From positions 62,001-126,000 of the forward strand of contig JARVKI010000045.1 in the NCBI GenBank assembly GCA_036674765.1: 64,000 nt of DNA, in the 5' to 3' direction. The stretch is from Seiridium cupressi. Taxonomy: Eukaryota > Ascomycota > Sordariomycetes > Amphisphaeriales > Sporocadaceae. Below, piece after piece: positions 54,807 through 64,000 of this stretch. The position numbers and the translations under genes were made by a program. Each line of letters opens with the position of its first letter. Positions within the stretch are counted from its first letter, which is position 1. The notes under the pieces are model-generated. The model saw only the letters and a program-made list of their open reading frames with translations. It ran no database searches and was not told where the DNA came from.

Positions 54807-55067
54807 TCAATTGCCGCCCCATCGCCATTTCCACCCGCCTTGTGTGTGTCTAGCAGCAAGAAACAAAAACGCCGCCGTCGCGAGCAAGAACAGGGCTGCG
54901 CGAATCCCAGAATTTAGGATCCGCTCGGTCGCAGCGACAAAGATGATATAAACTGCCAAGGCAATCCAACCTTGTCTGGCGATCGGAAGCCCCGCACCGA
55001 ACCCGTAGGACTTGTGCGCGAACCATGGTTCCATATCGGTAGCCATTTGGAGTATAATTTGGAGCAT
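54807..55067 (-). CDS. Small two-helix membrane protein, bacterial-looking
   Basis: This is an intronless 86-aa protein; the conserved part probably starts at the internal Met before EPWFAHKSYGFGAG. It has a short aromatic leader, the segment GLPIARQGWIALAVYIIFVA (first membrane helix), a second helix rich in Ala/Leu, and a basic-aromatic tail HTQGGWKWRWGG. The pattern resembles a family of small hypothetical proteins that I associate mainly with alphaproteobacteria; this is from memory and not checked. The function is unknown. It stands alone between the ankyrin gene and pseudogene remains. Horizontal origin is possible but unproven. Confidence 0.55.
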   Translation of the reverse strand: MLQIILQMATDMEPWFAHKSYGFGAGLPIARQGWIALAVYIIFVAATERILNSGIRAALFLLATAAFLFLAARHTQGGWKWRWGGN

Positions 55068-55679
55068 AATTTGGTAGTTAAATCGATGTAACTCAGTTGG
55101 ATAGGAACTTGGAGTTGAAGGATGCCGTTATTTTCCTGTCAACTAGAAAAGACGGCTTTGAAGGCATTACACATGTTGGTTCTACAGCCGCCGGGCGGGT
55201 AAGACGGCGCAACTTTCCACGACTTCCCCACTCTGCGGATTACCATAGACCAGAATGCTCGAACTTGCGGTAGTAGTAAGCCGGGGCCGACGATAATTTG
55301 GTTATGCTTAATTTAATTTGTATTGAAGCCCTTGCCTGTCCTTAAATAATGATTCGCTTAAGATGGAGGCCAACGTTATGTTATGGTAAGTAATGTTAGC
55401 AGTCCAGCAAATTAGCTTCTCAGTAGACCTCTGGCATGGCTGACGTTGCGAACCAGAGAAGTTCGCAAACCTTATATCAAAATGAACTCCCCTCCAATTC
55501 AGAATAAAGCCCTGCTATTGCGAAATGGTAATCTTGTGTGCTCGTCCACATGTCACGCGGGGCAGTGCGCTCCTGGCTCTTGTTATGCCCCCCTTGGCGT
55601 AGTGGCGCAATCGGTTGAGGTTCCATCTAGGCTGCACGAAATTGCTAGCAACAATAGTCCCGTATTTAGTGAGCCCAAC
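55068..55679. other. Intergenic region, no gene seen
   Basis: This stretch of about 610 bp holds no supported gene. A short triplicated TAATTTGGAG-like word lies at about 55046-55075 over the start of the small membrane protein gene. Confidence 0.45.
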
Positions 55680-56968
55680 TAACAACATGGGATCATTCTC
55701 GCAAGTGAACTTCATCGTACCATGGTATGCCACTGTGCTTGAATTTATGCCTGTAAACCTCATCGGTGGTTCGCGTTCCTCTTCGGCCAATTTCGGCTCC
55801 GAGCCCTTGCTAGCCTTACCCGGCGGTCGCATTTTTGACTTGGCGCATGGCTACGTCCTGCTGCTGGTGGACTTTGCACAGCAGGACAAGGCGGCCAAGG
55901 GACTATGGAAATACAGGCCGAACGAGAGGCCCAAAAGGCCGGTTCACTTCTCAGCGTTACGGCTGATGCGCGATGAGAGGGTTCTTCTGGTGAGCGGGCC
56001 GGTGGACGAGCTTCGCGAAGCACCTAAGTCACCGCTTAAACACGGATAACCTGAAGCCCTGGCCAATGGTGCGCAATGAGTTCGGCGAGCTCTGCGAGGA
56101 GAGTTGGACGGACCTGGTAGGCGTCATACCGGTCTACTTCTCGCTGGGAAACGTGGTGACACTACGGACTCTCTGCAATACAACCTTGCCCGCGTTGGTA
56201 AACTCATAGTCGCATAATCCTCCAAAGAAACCGACAAATGGAACCAGCTTGTTGATGATTGCCGACGCGCTCGAGCAGGTAGAATGTACTAAGGGTCGCG
56301 AGTTGGTCAAGGACATAGTGGCTGTGGTTAGTCAATCTGGAATATGCGTTTCTCATTCGAGAGACTGGTCGTGAGTGGTTCAGCTCTGACAGGTCAATGC
56401 CCGAGTACCAGAACGCGCCCGCCACTGATCTTATCTGGTACGATGCACAAGCGTGTTTCACATTGTTGAGAAAGCGGTGGCGCACTGATGAAATTATCAC
56501 AGCAAGTGGAGAGATGCGACTCCTAACCGACCCGGAATGGGAACACACAGCATGAGGTAATCAAGACAGCACCGGTCATGATGGCAATATTGTCTATTGA
56601 TGGAACGAGGAGTGGAGGGGTGATGAGGCTAACAGTGAGGCGACTGGTTTTAACAGACAGTGTGCTGTGGGACTTTTCACGGCTGGGCGCTCGCCATACG
56701 GTTGTTACGATATGGCAGGGCAGGTATGGGAGTGGTGCACAACGCTCTGGGCGAAGACATGACAACGCCAACCCTCCAATACCCTTACATTGTGAGCGAT
56801 GGTCGTGAAGCCATGGGCGACACCGTACTTGGGCAGTCACGCCGAGTGGTTCGTGGTGGTTGCTTTTCGAGTGAGCGTAAGGCCTGCTGCACCTACCGGG
56901 GCAGCCTAGAGCCGACATGGTTTTGGCCTGGGGACGGATTTCATATCGTTGTTGCGATTCTTTCATAG
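55680..56968 (+). pseudogene. Decayed gene with FGE-sulfatase (formylglycine-generating-enzyme-like) domain
   Basis: The FGE-like domain is visible in three frame-shifted pieces. Piece one (56367-56552) has GREWFSSDRSMPEY, LIWYDAQACFTLL and MRLLTDPEWEHT. Piece two (about 56650-56745) has SPYGCYDMAGQVWEWC. Piece three (about 56745-56968) has RRVVRGGCFSSERKACC, TYRGSLEPTWFWPGDGF and a stop at 56966-56968. These match, in order, the WYDA, RLPTEAEWE, GNVWEW, RGGS and GF/R-V blocks of the family (PF03781). Upstream, about 56015-56210 stays open and contains VGVIPVYFSLG, which may come from a NACHT-like NTPase, but no Walker A is visible. Because frame changes and stops separate the pieces, I call it a pseudogene. 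Its domain partner remains uncertain. Confidence 0.68.
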
Positions 56969-57282
56969 CATAAGGACTCCATACTATCGTCTATAAGCTA
57001 CATTGTTGCTATTAGGCTTTAGATATCAGGAAAACGCGATATAAAGGTACTCGTTGAGAATAGTCTAGAATTGAATCCTCATGTTTGCAAGTGGCGATGG
57101 TTGGAACGCATGAGGTCATTTGGAAGAAAAAATATCATTCCTATTGCCATTTCATAATCGGTGCTGCTTTTCTCCACTCACGCTTTGGTACAGGCAGACG
57201 AAGAATTTACGACATAGATGAACAAACTCAGCCATTAGCTCTTGTATCTCCCAGATTTGATGTAGGGTATACCGGTATCTTT
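56969..57282. other. Spacer between two pseudogenes
   Basis: This 314-bp spacer between the FGE relic and the convergent hydrolase relic has nothing recognisable. Confidence 0.5.
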
Positions 57283-58417
57283 CTAGACAACTCCAGCACG
57301 GCCTTTCATCCACGGAGATATTTTTCGCAGAAATTCAAGTTGAACTTGAGAGTTTCGCTCAAAGAGCGGACCTGAGTATCCATCGAGATGACCAGCTTCC
57401 GGCAGGATGTGGATCTGTTTGGGTTCCAAGGCCCTTGAGTAAGACTCCAAGGCGATGGTAGTTGGCGTGAGAACATCGTTTTCAGCCACCGGCATCAGCA
57501 GGGGCGTAGGCTCTATTCTATGGATATAGGCGGATGGATTGTGGGCACGGAACAGTTCAATTCTAAATGACGTGGGGACACGAAGGTCAGCAATCTGATA
57601 ATCTAGATGTATTGGCGAAACCACGCGGCGTCAAAGTCTCCAAATGAGACTGTTGAATCACGGAAGATATCAATGCAAGGGTATCGACTCACGATTTCAC
57701 CGTGACTTCATTCTTCCAGTCTGACTTCTTTTCCCAGTTGGTGAAGAACTCAAAGCTGTCTGGCGAAGGCAGTGCGGATGGCTTGTGGACGTCAGCGTCA
57801 ACAACTGGGAGCATTGAAGGCCGATTGCCTTTCGCCCGAGAGTGCCGATCTGGATACGTCAGTCACCCATGATCATGTTTAGCACTCAGTTCCAATAACT
57901 TGCCTTCCTGAAAAAGCTGATTCAAGCCGGGAACAAAGTCGGGTCGAATCAACCGCTCAAAATTGGCCCAACCGTCCACACAGGGCACTTGAGACAGCAC
58001 CGCCTTGACTCTCCGATCGCAAGCACCCACTTGTGTAACACATGCCCTCCGCTGTATTAACTGCCCCAGATGCCAATTTTGTTCGTGTTGACCTCGGGTT
58101 GAGTTTGAATGTAAGTCATGGCGTCTGAGTAGTCGCTGACCTGCAGAGCAGGAACAATCTCCTGGCGCGGCTGCCCATCACTGTCGCCGAAGCAACGATT
58201 ATCGTAGACAAGACATGTTAAGAACAAATTCGAGGTAAAGAACTCGGCGAAGGTGTCGAGGTCCATTCACTTCAATGCCGAGAAGCCGTGTGCCATGATA
58301 AGACACGGAAAGTGCAGATGACGTGGATCCTTCATCATGGCTGGATAAAGGCTTATAGAACCAGCCGCAAAGCGTCACGTTATCGGCGGTCTGGAAGGAA
58401 ATATCCTCGCGAGACAT
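57283..58417 (-). pseudogene. Inactivated alpha/beta hydrolase of the polyketide-transferase type
   Basis: The relic starts MSREDISFQTADNVTLCGWF at 58417. A frame shift at about 58325 leads into CLIMAHGFSALK, a stop follows immediately, then MDLDTFAEFF and VYDNRCFGDSDGQPRQE. Next comes the nucleophile region, IGIWGS-stop-YSGGHVL, where TAA stands at the position of the catalytic Ser. A further frame change and at least one intron follow. The C-terminal part (57624-57283) is intact, with the acid in AENDVLTP and the base in AGHLDGYSGP. The whole follows the layout of X-Pro-peptidase-like hydrolases that act as polyketide transferases in fungal clusters (family knowledge). At least two stops and two frame changes make it non-functional. 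Confidence 0.82.
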
Positions 58418-58439
58418 TTTTTGGCTCTATACTAAGGAC

Positions 58440-59110
58440 CTAGATCCAGTGGATATTTGAGTTCAATTACATTAAAACGCCAGGCGCACTATTTAAATAA
58501 ATAGGATTAATATAACGTCGAGCGATTATATAACGAATATATTATCGTTAAAATAAACCTTTAAGATAATATATTGATATTAGGTTTATATTAATAAAAT
58601 ATATAATATAAAATAAAAATATTAAGTTTTAATAAATAAAAATATAATCGTTAAAATTTAATAAATTTTATTTATAAATAAATAAATATTTAAATTAATT
58701 ATTAAAATAATAATTATTTATATAAAAATATTTTTATATATATATTTGTTTATTTTTTTATTAATATTTTTATAAAACTTTTTAAAACGTGTCACGGCAC
58801 CAAGACGCCACCCCGGCGTTAGCGGCACGGCGCCTACAAAAAGCCGTCACACTAGCTTAGAACTTAGTTTTCTCCTTTCTTCTTCGTGCAACAACAATAT
58901 ACCAAATCACCAGCATATAGGACCGTGACAAAACGCGTTATTTTTATCGTTTTTAAAATATTTTAAAACGTGTTATTTTTAACGTTTTTATATTATATAA
59001 TTTTTAAACCCGCGCTTTTAATATTCGACTTAGTTAAAATATTTTTTATTTAATTAATTTTTTTTTACGTTTTATCTTTATTATTAAGCCGCGATTTCGG
59101 TTTTATTCGT
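58440..59110. repeat. AT-rich RIP-like tract flanking a solo LTR
   Basis: Except for the inserted 141-bp element, this tract is almost pure A/T with dense TAT/ATA words and very few G or C. It directly abuts the broken hydrolase. The composition fits a transposon destroyed by C-to-T mutation; RIP is inferred. Confidence 0.75.
58785..58935. mobile_element. Solo-LTR-like insertion with 5-bp target duplication
   Basis: A 141-bp segment (58790-58930) begins TGTCACGG and ends CCGTGACA, a perfect 8-bp terminal inverted repeat with TG...CA ends. It is flanked on both sides by AAACG (58785-58789 and 58931-58935), a 5-bp target-site duplication. Its balanced base composition contrasts with the AT-rich tract it interrupts, so it inserted after, or escaped, the decay. 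Length and ends fit a small solo LTR; a short DNA element is the alternative. Confidence 0.75.
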
Positions 59111-59596
59111 AATACGATATCGTGCGGCTATTACGTTAGTATAGCTTGTAGAAGACTAGTGTGGCCTATGTAACGTCATAACCCCGCCTGGATCCTAGTT
59201 ATAACGGTTCCGCAGCGCTTTTACGTGGCCCCTATTGTCTGGAGAGCTCTTGGCGTGGATTCCCTACCTTTCAAGTCGAAAAGTTGCTTGATCTGACGTG
59301 AGTTATCACCAACCCCACAGATGTCCATTGCCTCATATTAATAAGTACTATAAGTGGATATTGGTCCATATGTGAGATGGCATTCGCGATGACACGTTTA
59401 TTTGCTACCAGAAACACATCGTCAGTATTGTACGGATCTATGAACGCAACATAGCCAGACCACCGTGTTTATCTCGTTCTTAAGTCAAGATGACACCGCA
59501 CGCTAACAAAGAGCAGGATTGTCCTGAATCACAAGGCTTAGCCGTTAGTGTGAACCACATCAGTGGCAAAGCATTTTCACCGTTTCAAGAGGCATA
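59111..59596. other. Non-coding region beside the AT-rich tract
   Basis: This 486-bp stretch has normal composition and no recognisable coding motif. The missing 5' exons of the following relic could lie here but were not identified. Confidence 0.4.
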
Positions 59597-59982
59597 ACAC
59601 ATGCTGCTGGTCACTCGCCAGACGTTAACGAACTCTGGGAGATCGACCCCTTCGCTCGCACCGGCCGCCCCTTTCTGCTCATTCCCGAAGTTGAATCCCT
59701 TATAGACATGTGTGAGGTGTCTTCCGACGTCTACGTCATGGGCGGCGGCACCTATCGCGTCGAGACATATGAAGACCCTCTTCTAAGGTCCTTTGGCGTG
59801 TGGCTTGTTGATTTCACCACCGACGGCCCAAATTGGATCCAGTGCCACGAATCCCCGAAACACGCCAGTTGAACGACCTAGCAACCTGTGATGGCCAGAC
59901 GGTCATCGCGGCCGACAGGTATCATGGGAAAGTCTATCGCATCAACCTTCGAGATAAAACCAGCTCAGTGTGTTTCGAGTAG
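59597..59982 (+). pseudogene. SMP-30/gluconolactonase-like beta-propeller relic
   Basis: Frame one (59597-about 59845) reads ELWEIDPFARTGRPFLLIPE, SSDVYVMGGGTYRV and FGVWLVDFTTDGPN. A frame change near 59845 gives IPETRQLNDLATCDGQTVIA and DRYHGKVYRINLRD, ending at a stop at 59980-59982. These blades match the fungal SMP-30/gluconolactonase-like six-bladed propeller proteins, usually about 320 aa and secreted. Only about 125 residues remain, and the 5' part, the frame and the C-terminus are lost. Confidence 0.68.
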
Positions 59983-60640
59983 GGCACCCTTACTCTCAAG
60001 CGGGCGCCTAACTTCAACTTCTATATTTTCTACACATCCATGTATTCATTACCGGTTCCATATCTGATCATACGTGCCGTAAAACGTTATAAAGATGACT
60101 GATACGACCTGGTATCCAATATAAAGAGTAGAAAATTAATCCACAGAATTAGAATCACTTTTGGTAGCTCAAAAGGTCATAAATGCCCTCCCGTTGTGTT
60201 ACTATAATAGCCCCGAAGGGGCTACTCTCTCCATTTACACCTATTATCCACTTTGTGGCACATCAGTGACGCCAAAAACGGCGCCAGAAGTCAATATGAC
60301 TTTTTAACATCATACTCTGGTGGGAGGATATTGGAAAATAGGCGTCTGCACGATTACATCATTACCACCTAATACAAATACTTGCTGGCATAATGGCCAC
60401 GACACTTCAGATAATTCCATATAAGCTCATGTATGATATAGAATAAGTTTACGACAGTTTATGCCCATAACAGTCGAAACCTTTTTATATTCATGGGGAA
60501 ACGTAACACAGAATCGCCCACTATTTCAAAGACGTGTATGTGTTTATTATCGCAGGGTCGATAAAATTATAACAAAGAATTCACAATAACATATCCACGA
60601 AAACTTGATAGTTCCCATATGCCCTCAGTTCCAAGTCCGT
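59983..60640. other. Intergenic region with dispersed repeat copy C
   Basis: No gene is seen. The region contains repeat copy C and otherwise AT-leaning unique-looking sequence. Confidence 0.5.
60266..60410. repeat. Dispersed repeat copy C
   Basis: This copy starts at GTGACGCC, carries GGTGGGAGGATATTGGAAAA at 60319-60338 and then CATTACCACCTAATA and a GGCCACGACAC end. It shares block order with copies near 18.9 and 25.7 kb. The element class is unknown. Confidence 0.5.
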
Positions 60641-60850
60641 TATAGAGGTCAACAAATTGGGAGGCCAAGACGATTCTTGTTGATCATGACTGACCTGCCA
60701 CTATTAAAGCGTAGTATAACGCTTCAATTGCATGAGATGCTCTTCGATCGTATGCATTGGGATCAGCGCCCTTTTCAACAACCATTCAGCAAATGTTCAG
60801 GTTTGGCAGCTGTGAGATTTTTGGAGTTGAGAGTGGCAGAAGCAATAATA
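60640..60850 (-). pseudogene. Ankyrin-repeat scrap
   Basis: The minus strand encodes VEKGADPNAYDRRASHAIEA, a typical ankyrin loop and helix, preceded by shifted fragments with leucine-rich residues and stops. It is too short and broken to be a gene; it is probably the remains of another ankyrin-containing gene. Confidence 0.4.
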
Positions 60851-60879
60851 GAGGTCCTATTGGATAACAACTAAAGTCT

Positions 60880-61803
60880 ACTAAAATTCCTAAAATTCGG
60901 TAACGTTAATATGTAGAAACAATCAAGTGATTATCCTTTTCCTTCGGCCCGTGCTCGGCCCGAATTATCTTCTAACCTTAATTGCGAAAGCCGATAACCT
61001 TAAATACGGAAACCATCGCCGAGATCCCGTCACTCCGGGCGTAGTCCTGCAGCCAACTGCGTGGGACAGAGGCGTAGCTTGGAGCACTCGCTCACGGGTA
61101 TGATACTATATGGTTTGATGGTATCCGATCCATATCAGGAAAATAATGTTACCTACTCATTCTATTATCGAAAAGTTTTCTGTGCCGACCTAGAGACTAA
61201 TAAAATGGTCCATTTGAACTCACACATTATCCAGGCTATGGATATCTTCTCTGAGACTTATCAAACGGTCTGCCATATCATATCGAGCCGGTTCTACTGG
61301 TAAACCCGGCGTGTCGTCTGATTAATCTGTGGCGGGAGAACGTTAAACGAGGCAATGCAGTAATCTGCCATATTCGAGCTTTGCCCTATAAGGAAGTAAT
61401 GGGTCTATCACTTTCTAGGCAAAACTCCGGACTTAGGCAGCACTGACGCGCGATCTGGGAAGAGCTGGAAGACAGGGGACATGACGTACTTTAGTCAACC
61501 GTCAGATCGACGTACTTTAGTCGACCGTTAGATCGGCTCCACTATTCAGAAGTAGCCGCAGTACGGGTAAATCTCCGATTCATCGGGCATAATGTTGAGG
61601 AACCCACATTTTCTAATGCGCGGAGGACGGGAATAGTGAACTAGCCCTTCAATGGTTCGGAGAATGTCGGCTCCGTCCGTCTACAAGACTTCTTCGGCCG
61701 ACGGACATCGGGTTCATATGTCCTTGCCACTCTTCATTACATATAAACAGAAAAAGGTTTTCCGTCGGAGTTTAGATGTATCGGCGTGTCTTAAGTAGAT
61801 ACA
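60880..61803. promoter_or_regulatory. Upstream region of the second Zn2Cys6 regulator
   Basis: This 0.9-kb region has no supported gene. It contains a 26-bp direct tandem repeat at 61483-61534. Confidence 0.4.
61483..61534. repeat. Two tandem 26-bp units upstream of the regulator
   Basis: Each unit starts GACGTACTTTAGTC and ends AGATC; the two copies differ at two positions. It lies about 270-320 bp before the start codon of the downstream regulator, where it could be a duplicated operator or a neutral duplication. Confidence 0.8.
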
Positions 61804-64000
61804 ATGATGTCTGCCCCGATGATTGGCAACCTAGAGGTCCCGGTCCCGGGAACCGCTGCAAAATGCCACACCGAGACGGCGAGACCCCCGGCCCCGAGAC
61901 GTCGAAGACCTGCTCTTTCGTGCCTCCAATGCCGGACGAGTAAAGTCCGGTGCGACAGAAGAATACCCGCTTGCAGTCGATGCGATCTGGCCGGCCGTGG
62001 CTCAGAATGCGCATACCGCAACAACGCCCCTCATGACGCTGTCAAATCGAAGCCAACTGTCAAACCGACTCACCTTCAAACTGAAATCGAACCATCCTAC
62101 CCTTCAACCTCCGTGGAAAGCGGCCATCATGCCACGCCAGAATCTCAACTCCGGATTGGAGCTTCTCCGACTAGAAGTAGTCCTGCAGCCATCATTGGGA
62201 CGACGTTTCTCCAGAAAGGAGCCGACGCTCAACCACAATTCTTTGGCCAGTCCCATGCAATGAACATGTACTCTCAGGTACTGACCTCTTCCGCAAACTA
62301 CATTGCCATAAAACGGGTACTAAAAGCCACAGTTTGACGAAATTCGAAAACACTCGAAGGCTGTCAAATCACAGAATGCGATGCTCGAAAGAATGCGAAC
62401 CGATTTCCAACCATCCAAAGCAGCACCTCGAAATCATGCAAGCATCGATCTACCTAAATACTTAGGTCTCCTTCCCCCACCCGACAGAATCCAGCATTTT
62501 ATCGATATTTATCTTCGTCGTCTAGAGCCCGTCTATAACATTCTCCATGTCCCGACGTTCAATGAGGAGCTCGCCAGGTTCGGCCAAAGCCAATTCAACG
62601 CATCGACGGCCTTCGTTGTTCAGCTGCTTGTCATCATCTCTATAGGGTCGATACTAGAGAAGCAATTCACGGAGGCTTCCATGGAAGATATGTCCCTAAT
62701 GTCACGGACCAATGTTGAGCGGCTGAAGGTGGCAGAATCCTGGTTACAACAGAACATGGACCGTCCTGACCTGAGTGTCATACGGGTATTCTGTATTTTG
62801 ATCATCAGCAAAAGGCTGTACCGGCTAGGAGGTAGCCAGGCATGGATAGCCACTGGTAACCTTGTGAAGTTATCCATGTCGATGGGGTACCACCGTGAAC
62901 CCGCTCAGATGGCCAGCATTTCCCAACACGACAGAGAAATCCGCAGACGAATTTGGGTGACGGTTGTAGAGCTAGACCTTCAGGCATGTGCCGACCGCGG
63001 TATGCCTCCTTCGGTGAGGAGTGAGGATTTCGATAATCTGCCCCCGTCGAATATCGACGACCATCCTGTTCGGAACAAAGGCGACGAGCTTGGAGTACTA
63101 CAGCCCAGAAACGTTCGCACAAGCTCATCCTTCCAATGTGTGACGAGCCAGTCTCTTTCCACCAGGTTAAAGATATGTGCAATGGTTAATGGCCCGGAAA
63201 CCAATATGAGGTACGATGAAGTCCTACGACTGGATGGAGAAATCGCCAAATGCGTCCAGGAGATTTCTTCTTGGTCATTCGGATGTAGCGTGGAACCCAC
63301 CGAAGAGGAAACATTTCTGGACTCACTACTGTATCTGATCATCCAGAACTGGTGTATAATATTGCATACCCCATTTGCATACAAGTCCCGACAGGACTCG
63401 GCGTATGTGAATTCTAGGCGAGCGCGACTGGAGGCGGCAACCAGTGTTCTTTGCCACCATCAAGCCATCTTTAGGACCGGCGACAACACGCTTGTCTTTT
63501 TCGAGCAAGGTGCTCCCAGAGCTGCTCTTGCGATATGTCATGAGTTATATATGAGCAATTTGGGTTACGGTATGTCATTCCAGGTTTCTTGTTCATATAC
63601 ATGGCTGACATCAACGAGGCTCCATGCCAATAAGGCAAGTCCTGCCTACGATTGTAGAGTCGCTATTATCACTAGCTGAGGGAGTTTTACACATGCTAGA
63701 GGCTGCCATAATCACAACTGGAAAGGGACTGAACGAATATTATGTGCTCGTCATGGTGTTCTCTTTGATCAAAACCCAAATATGGCCAGCTTCCGCTTCC
63801 ACCCACAAGAAGAACGCCTTGGACCAGATTATAACAATGGGCTGCAAGTTATATGCCATAAAGGCTGGCAATCAACCTCAGGCGATGCCAACCCAAGTGA
63901 GTAACTTAGTAACCCTTCAGTCAAAGTTTTGCTCACATCATCATACAGATGCCATCCAACACTGAGTATTTTCATGCAGATAACTCCGATGAGGTAGAGG
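61804..64000 (+). CDS. Zn(II)2Cys6 transcription factor with fungal-specific TF domain, 3' truncated by window edge
   Basis: Exons are 61804-62277, 62333-63569, 63619-63896 and 63949 to beyond 64000. The zinc cluster is C-x2-C-x6-C-x6-C-x2-C-x8-C (CLQCRTSKVRC onwards), preceded by an Arg-rich PRRRRPALS. The middle region carries the fungal-specific TF domain, including IDIYLRRLEPVYNILHVPTF, SMGYHREP and REIRRRIWVTVVELDLQ. The third-exon start is ambiguous: the acceptor at 63618 or at 63638 both keep frame. The first intron has a TACTAA branch site. This factor could regulate genes beyond the right edge or the now-decayed genes to its left. A link to the PKS genes 20 kb away is not shown. Confidence 0.88.

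Noticed and set aside
55615..56049. A 144-codon plus-strand frame as a functional gene
   Set aside because: It has no clear domain and runs into the broken FGE-type gene; more likely part of the relic or chance.
56523..56966. A 147-codon minus-strand frame
   Set aside because: It is antisense to the recognisable FGE-family pieces.
1..64000. CRISPR arrays, rRNA or tRNA genes, bacterial operon signals
   Set aside because: None seen. Gene structure is eukaryotic with introns, and no cloverleaf or regular spacer array was recognised by eye.

Overview
The window is fungal nuclear DNA from a filamentous ascomycete (Pezizomycotina). The signs are short GT-AG introns of about 48-125 bp, two Zn(II)2Cys6 regulators, a non-reducing and a highly reducing iterative type I PKS, a Clr5/ankyrin protein, and AT-rich tracts of the kind left by repeat-induced point mutation (RIP). 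I cannot name the species. Gene models were built by reading splice sites and checking frame closure by eye.

Region 1 (1-13 kb) holds the 3' part of a P450, a complete FAD monooxygenase of the azaphilone/asperfuranone dearomatase type, and a 2,711-aa non-reducing PKS (SAT-KS-AT-PT-ACP-CMeT-R). Region 2 (13-29 kb) has a small four-exon SnoaL-like protein, a Zn2Cys6 regulator, a repeat-rich gap, a secreted beta-lactamase-like hydrolase divergent from a SIT-type MFS transporter, a RIP-like AT island, an SDR and an aldo-keto reductase. Region 3 (29-46 kb) has an FSH1-type serine hydrolase, a BAHD/trichothecene-type acyltransferase divergent from a 2,605-aa highly reducing PKS, an old-yellow-enzyme-type oxidoreductase and an NmrA-like reductase.

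Region 4 (46-54 kb) looks like a cluster border: a PHO88/SND3-like membrane protein, an AYR1-like SDR and a Clr5-ankyrin gene carrying one in-frame stop. Region 5 (55-61 kb) is a gene graveyard: a broken FGE-sulfatase-domain gene, a broken alpha/beta hydrolase of the polyketide-transferase type with a stop at its nucleophile position, a frameshifted SMP-30/gluconolactonase-like relic and an ankyrin scrap. They lie around a RIP-like AT-rich tract that holds a 141-bp solo-LTR-like insertion with a 5-bp target duplication. A second Zn2Cys6 regulator runs off the right end.

Working hypothesis (inference): the 0-46 kb genes form one two-PKS cluster for an azaphilone-like product. The NR-PKS would make and reductively release an aromatic aldehyde, the FAD monooxygenase would dearomatise it, and the HR-PKS would make a reduced acyl chain used either as SAT starter or as ester donor through the acyltransferase. 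The FSH hydrolase, SDR, AKR, OYE, NmrA-like, P450 and SnoaL-like proteins would tailor it, and the SIT-type transporter would export it or handle metal. No berberine-bridge-type FAD oxidase, common in related clusters, is visible here.
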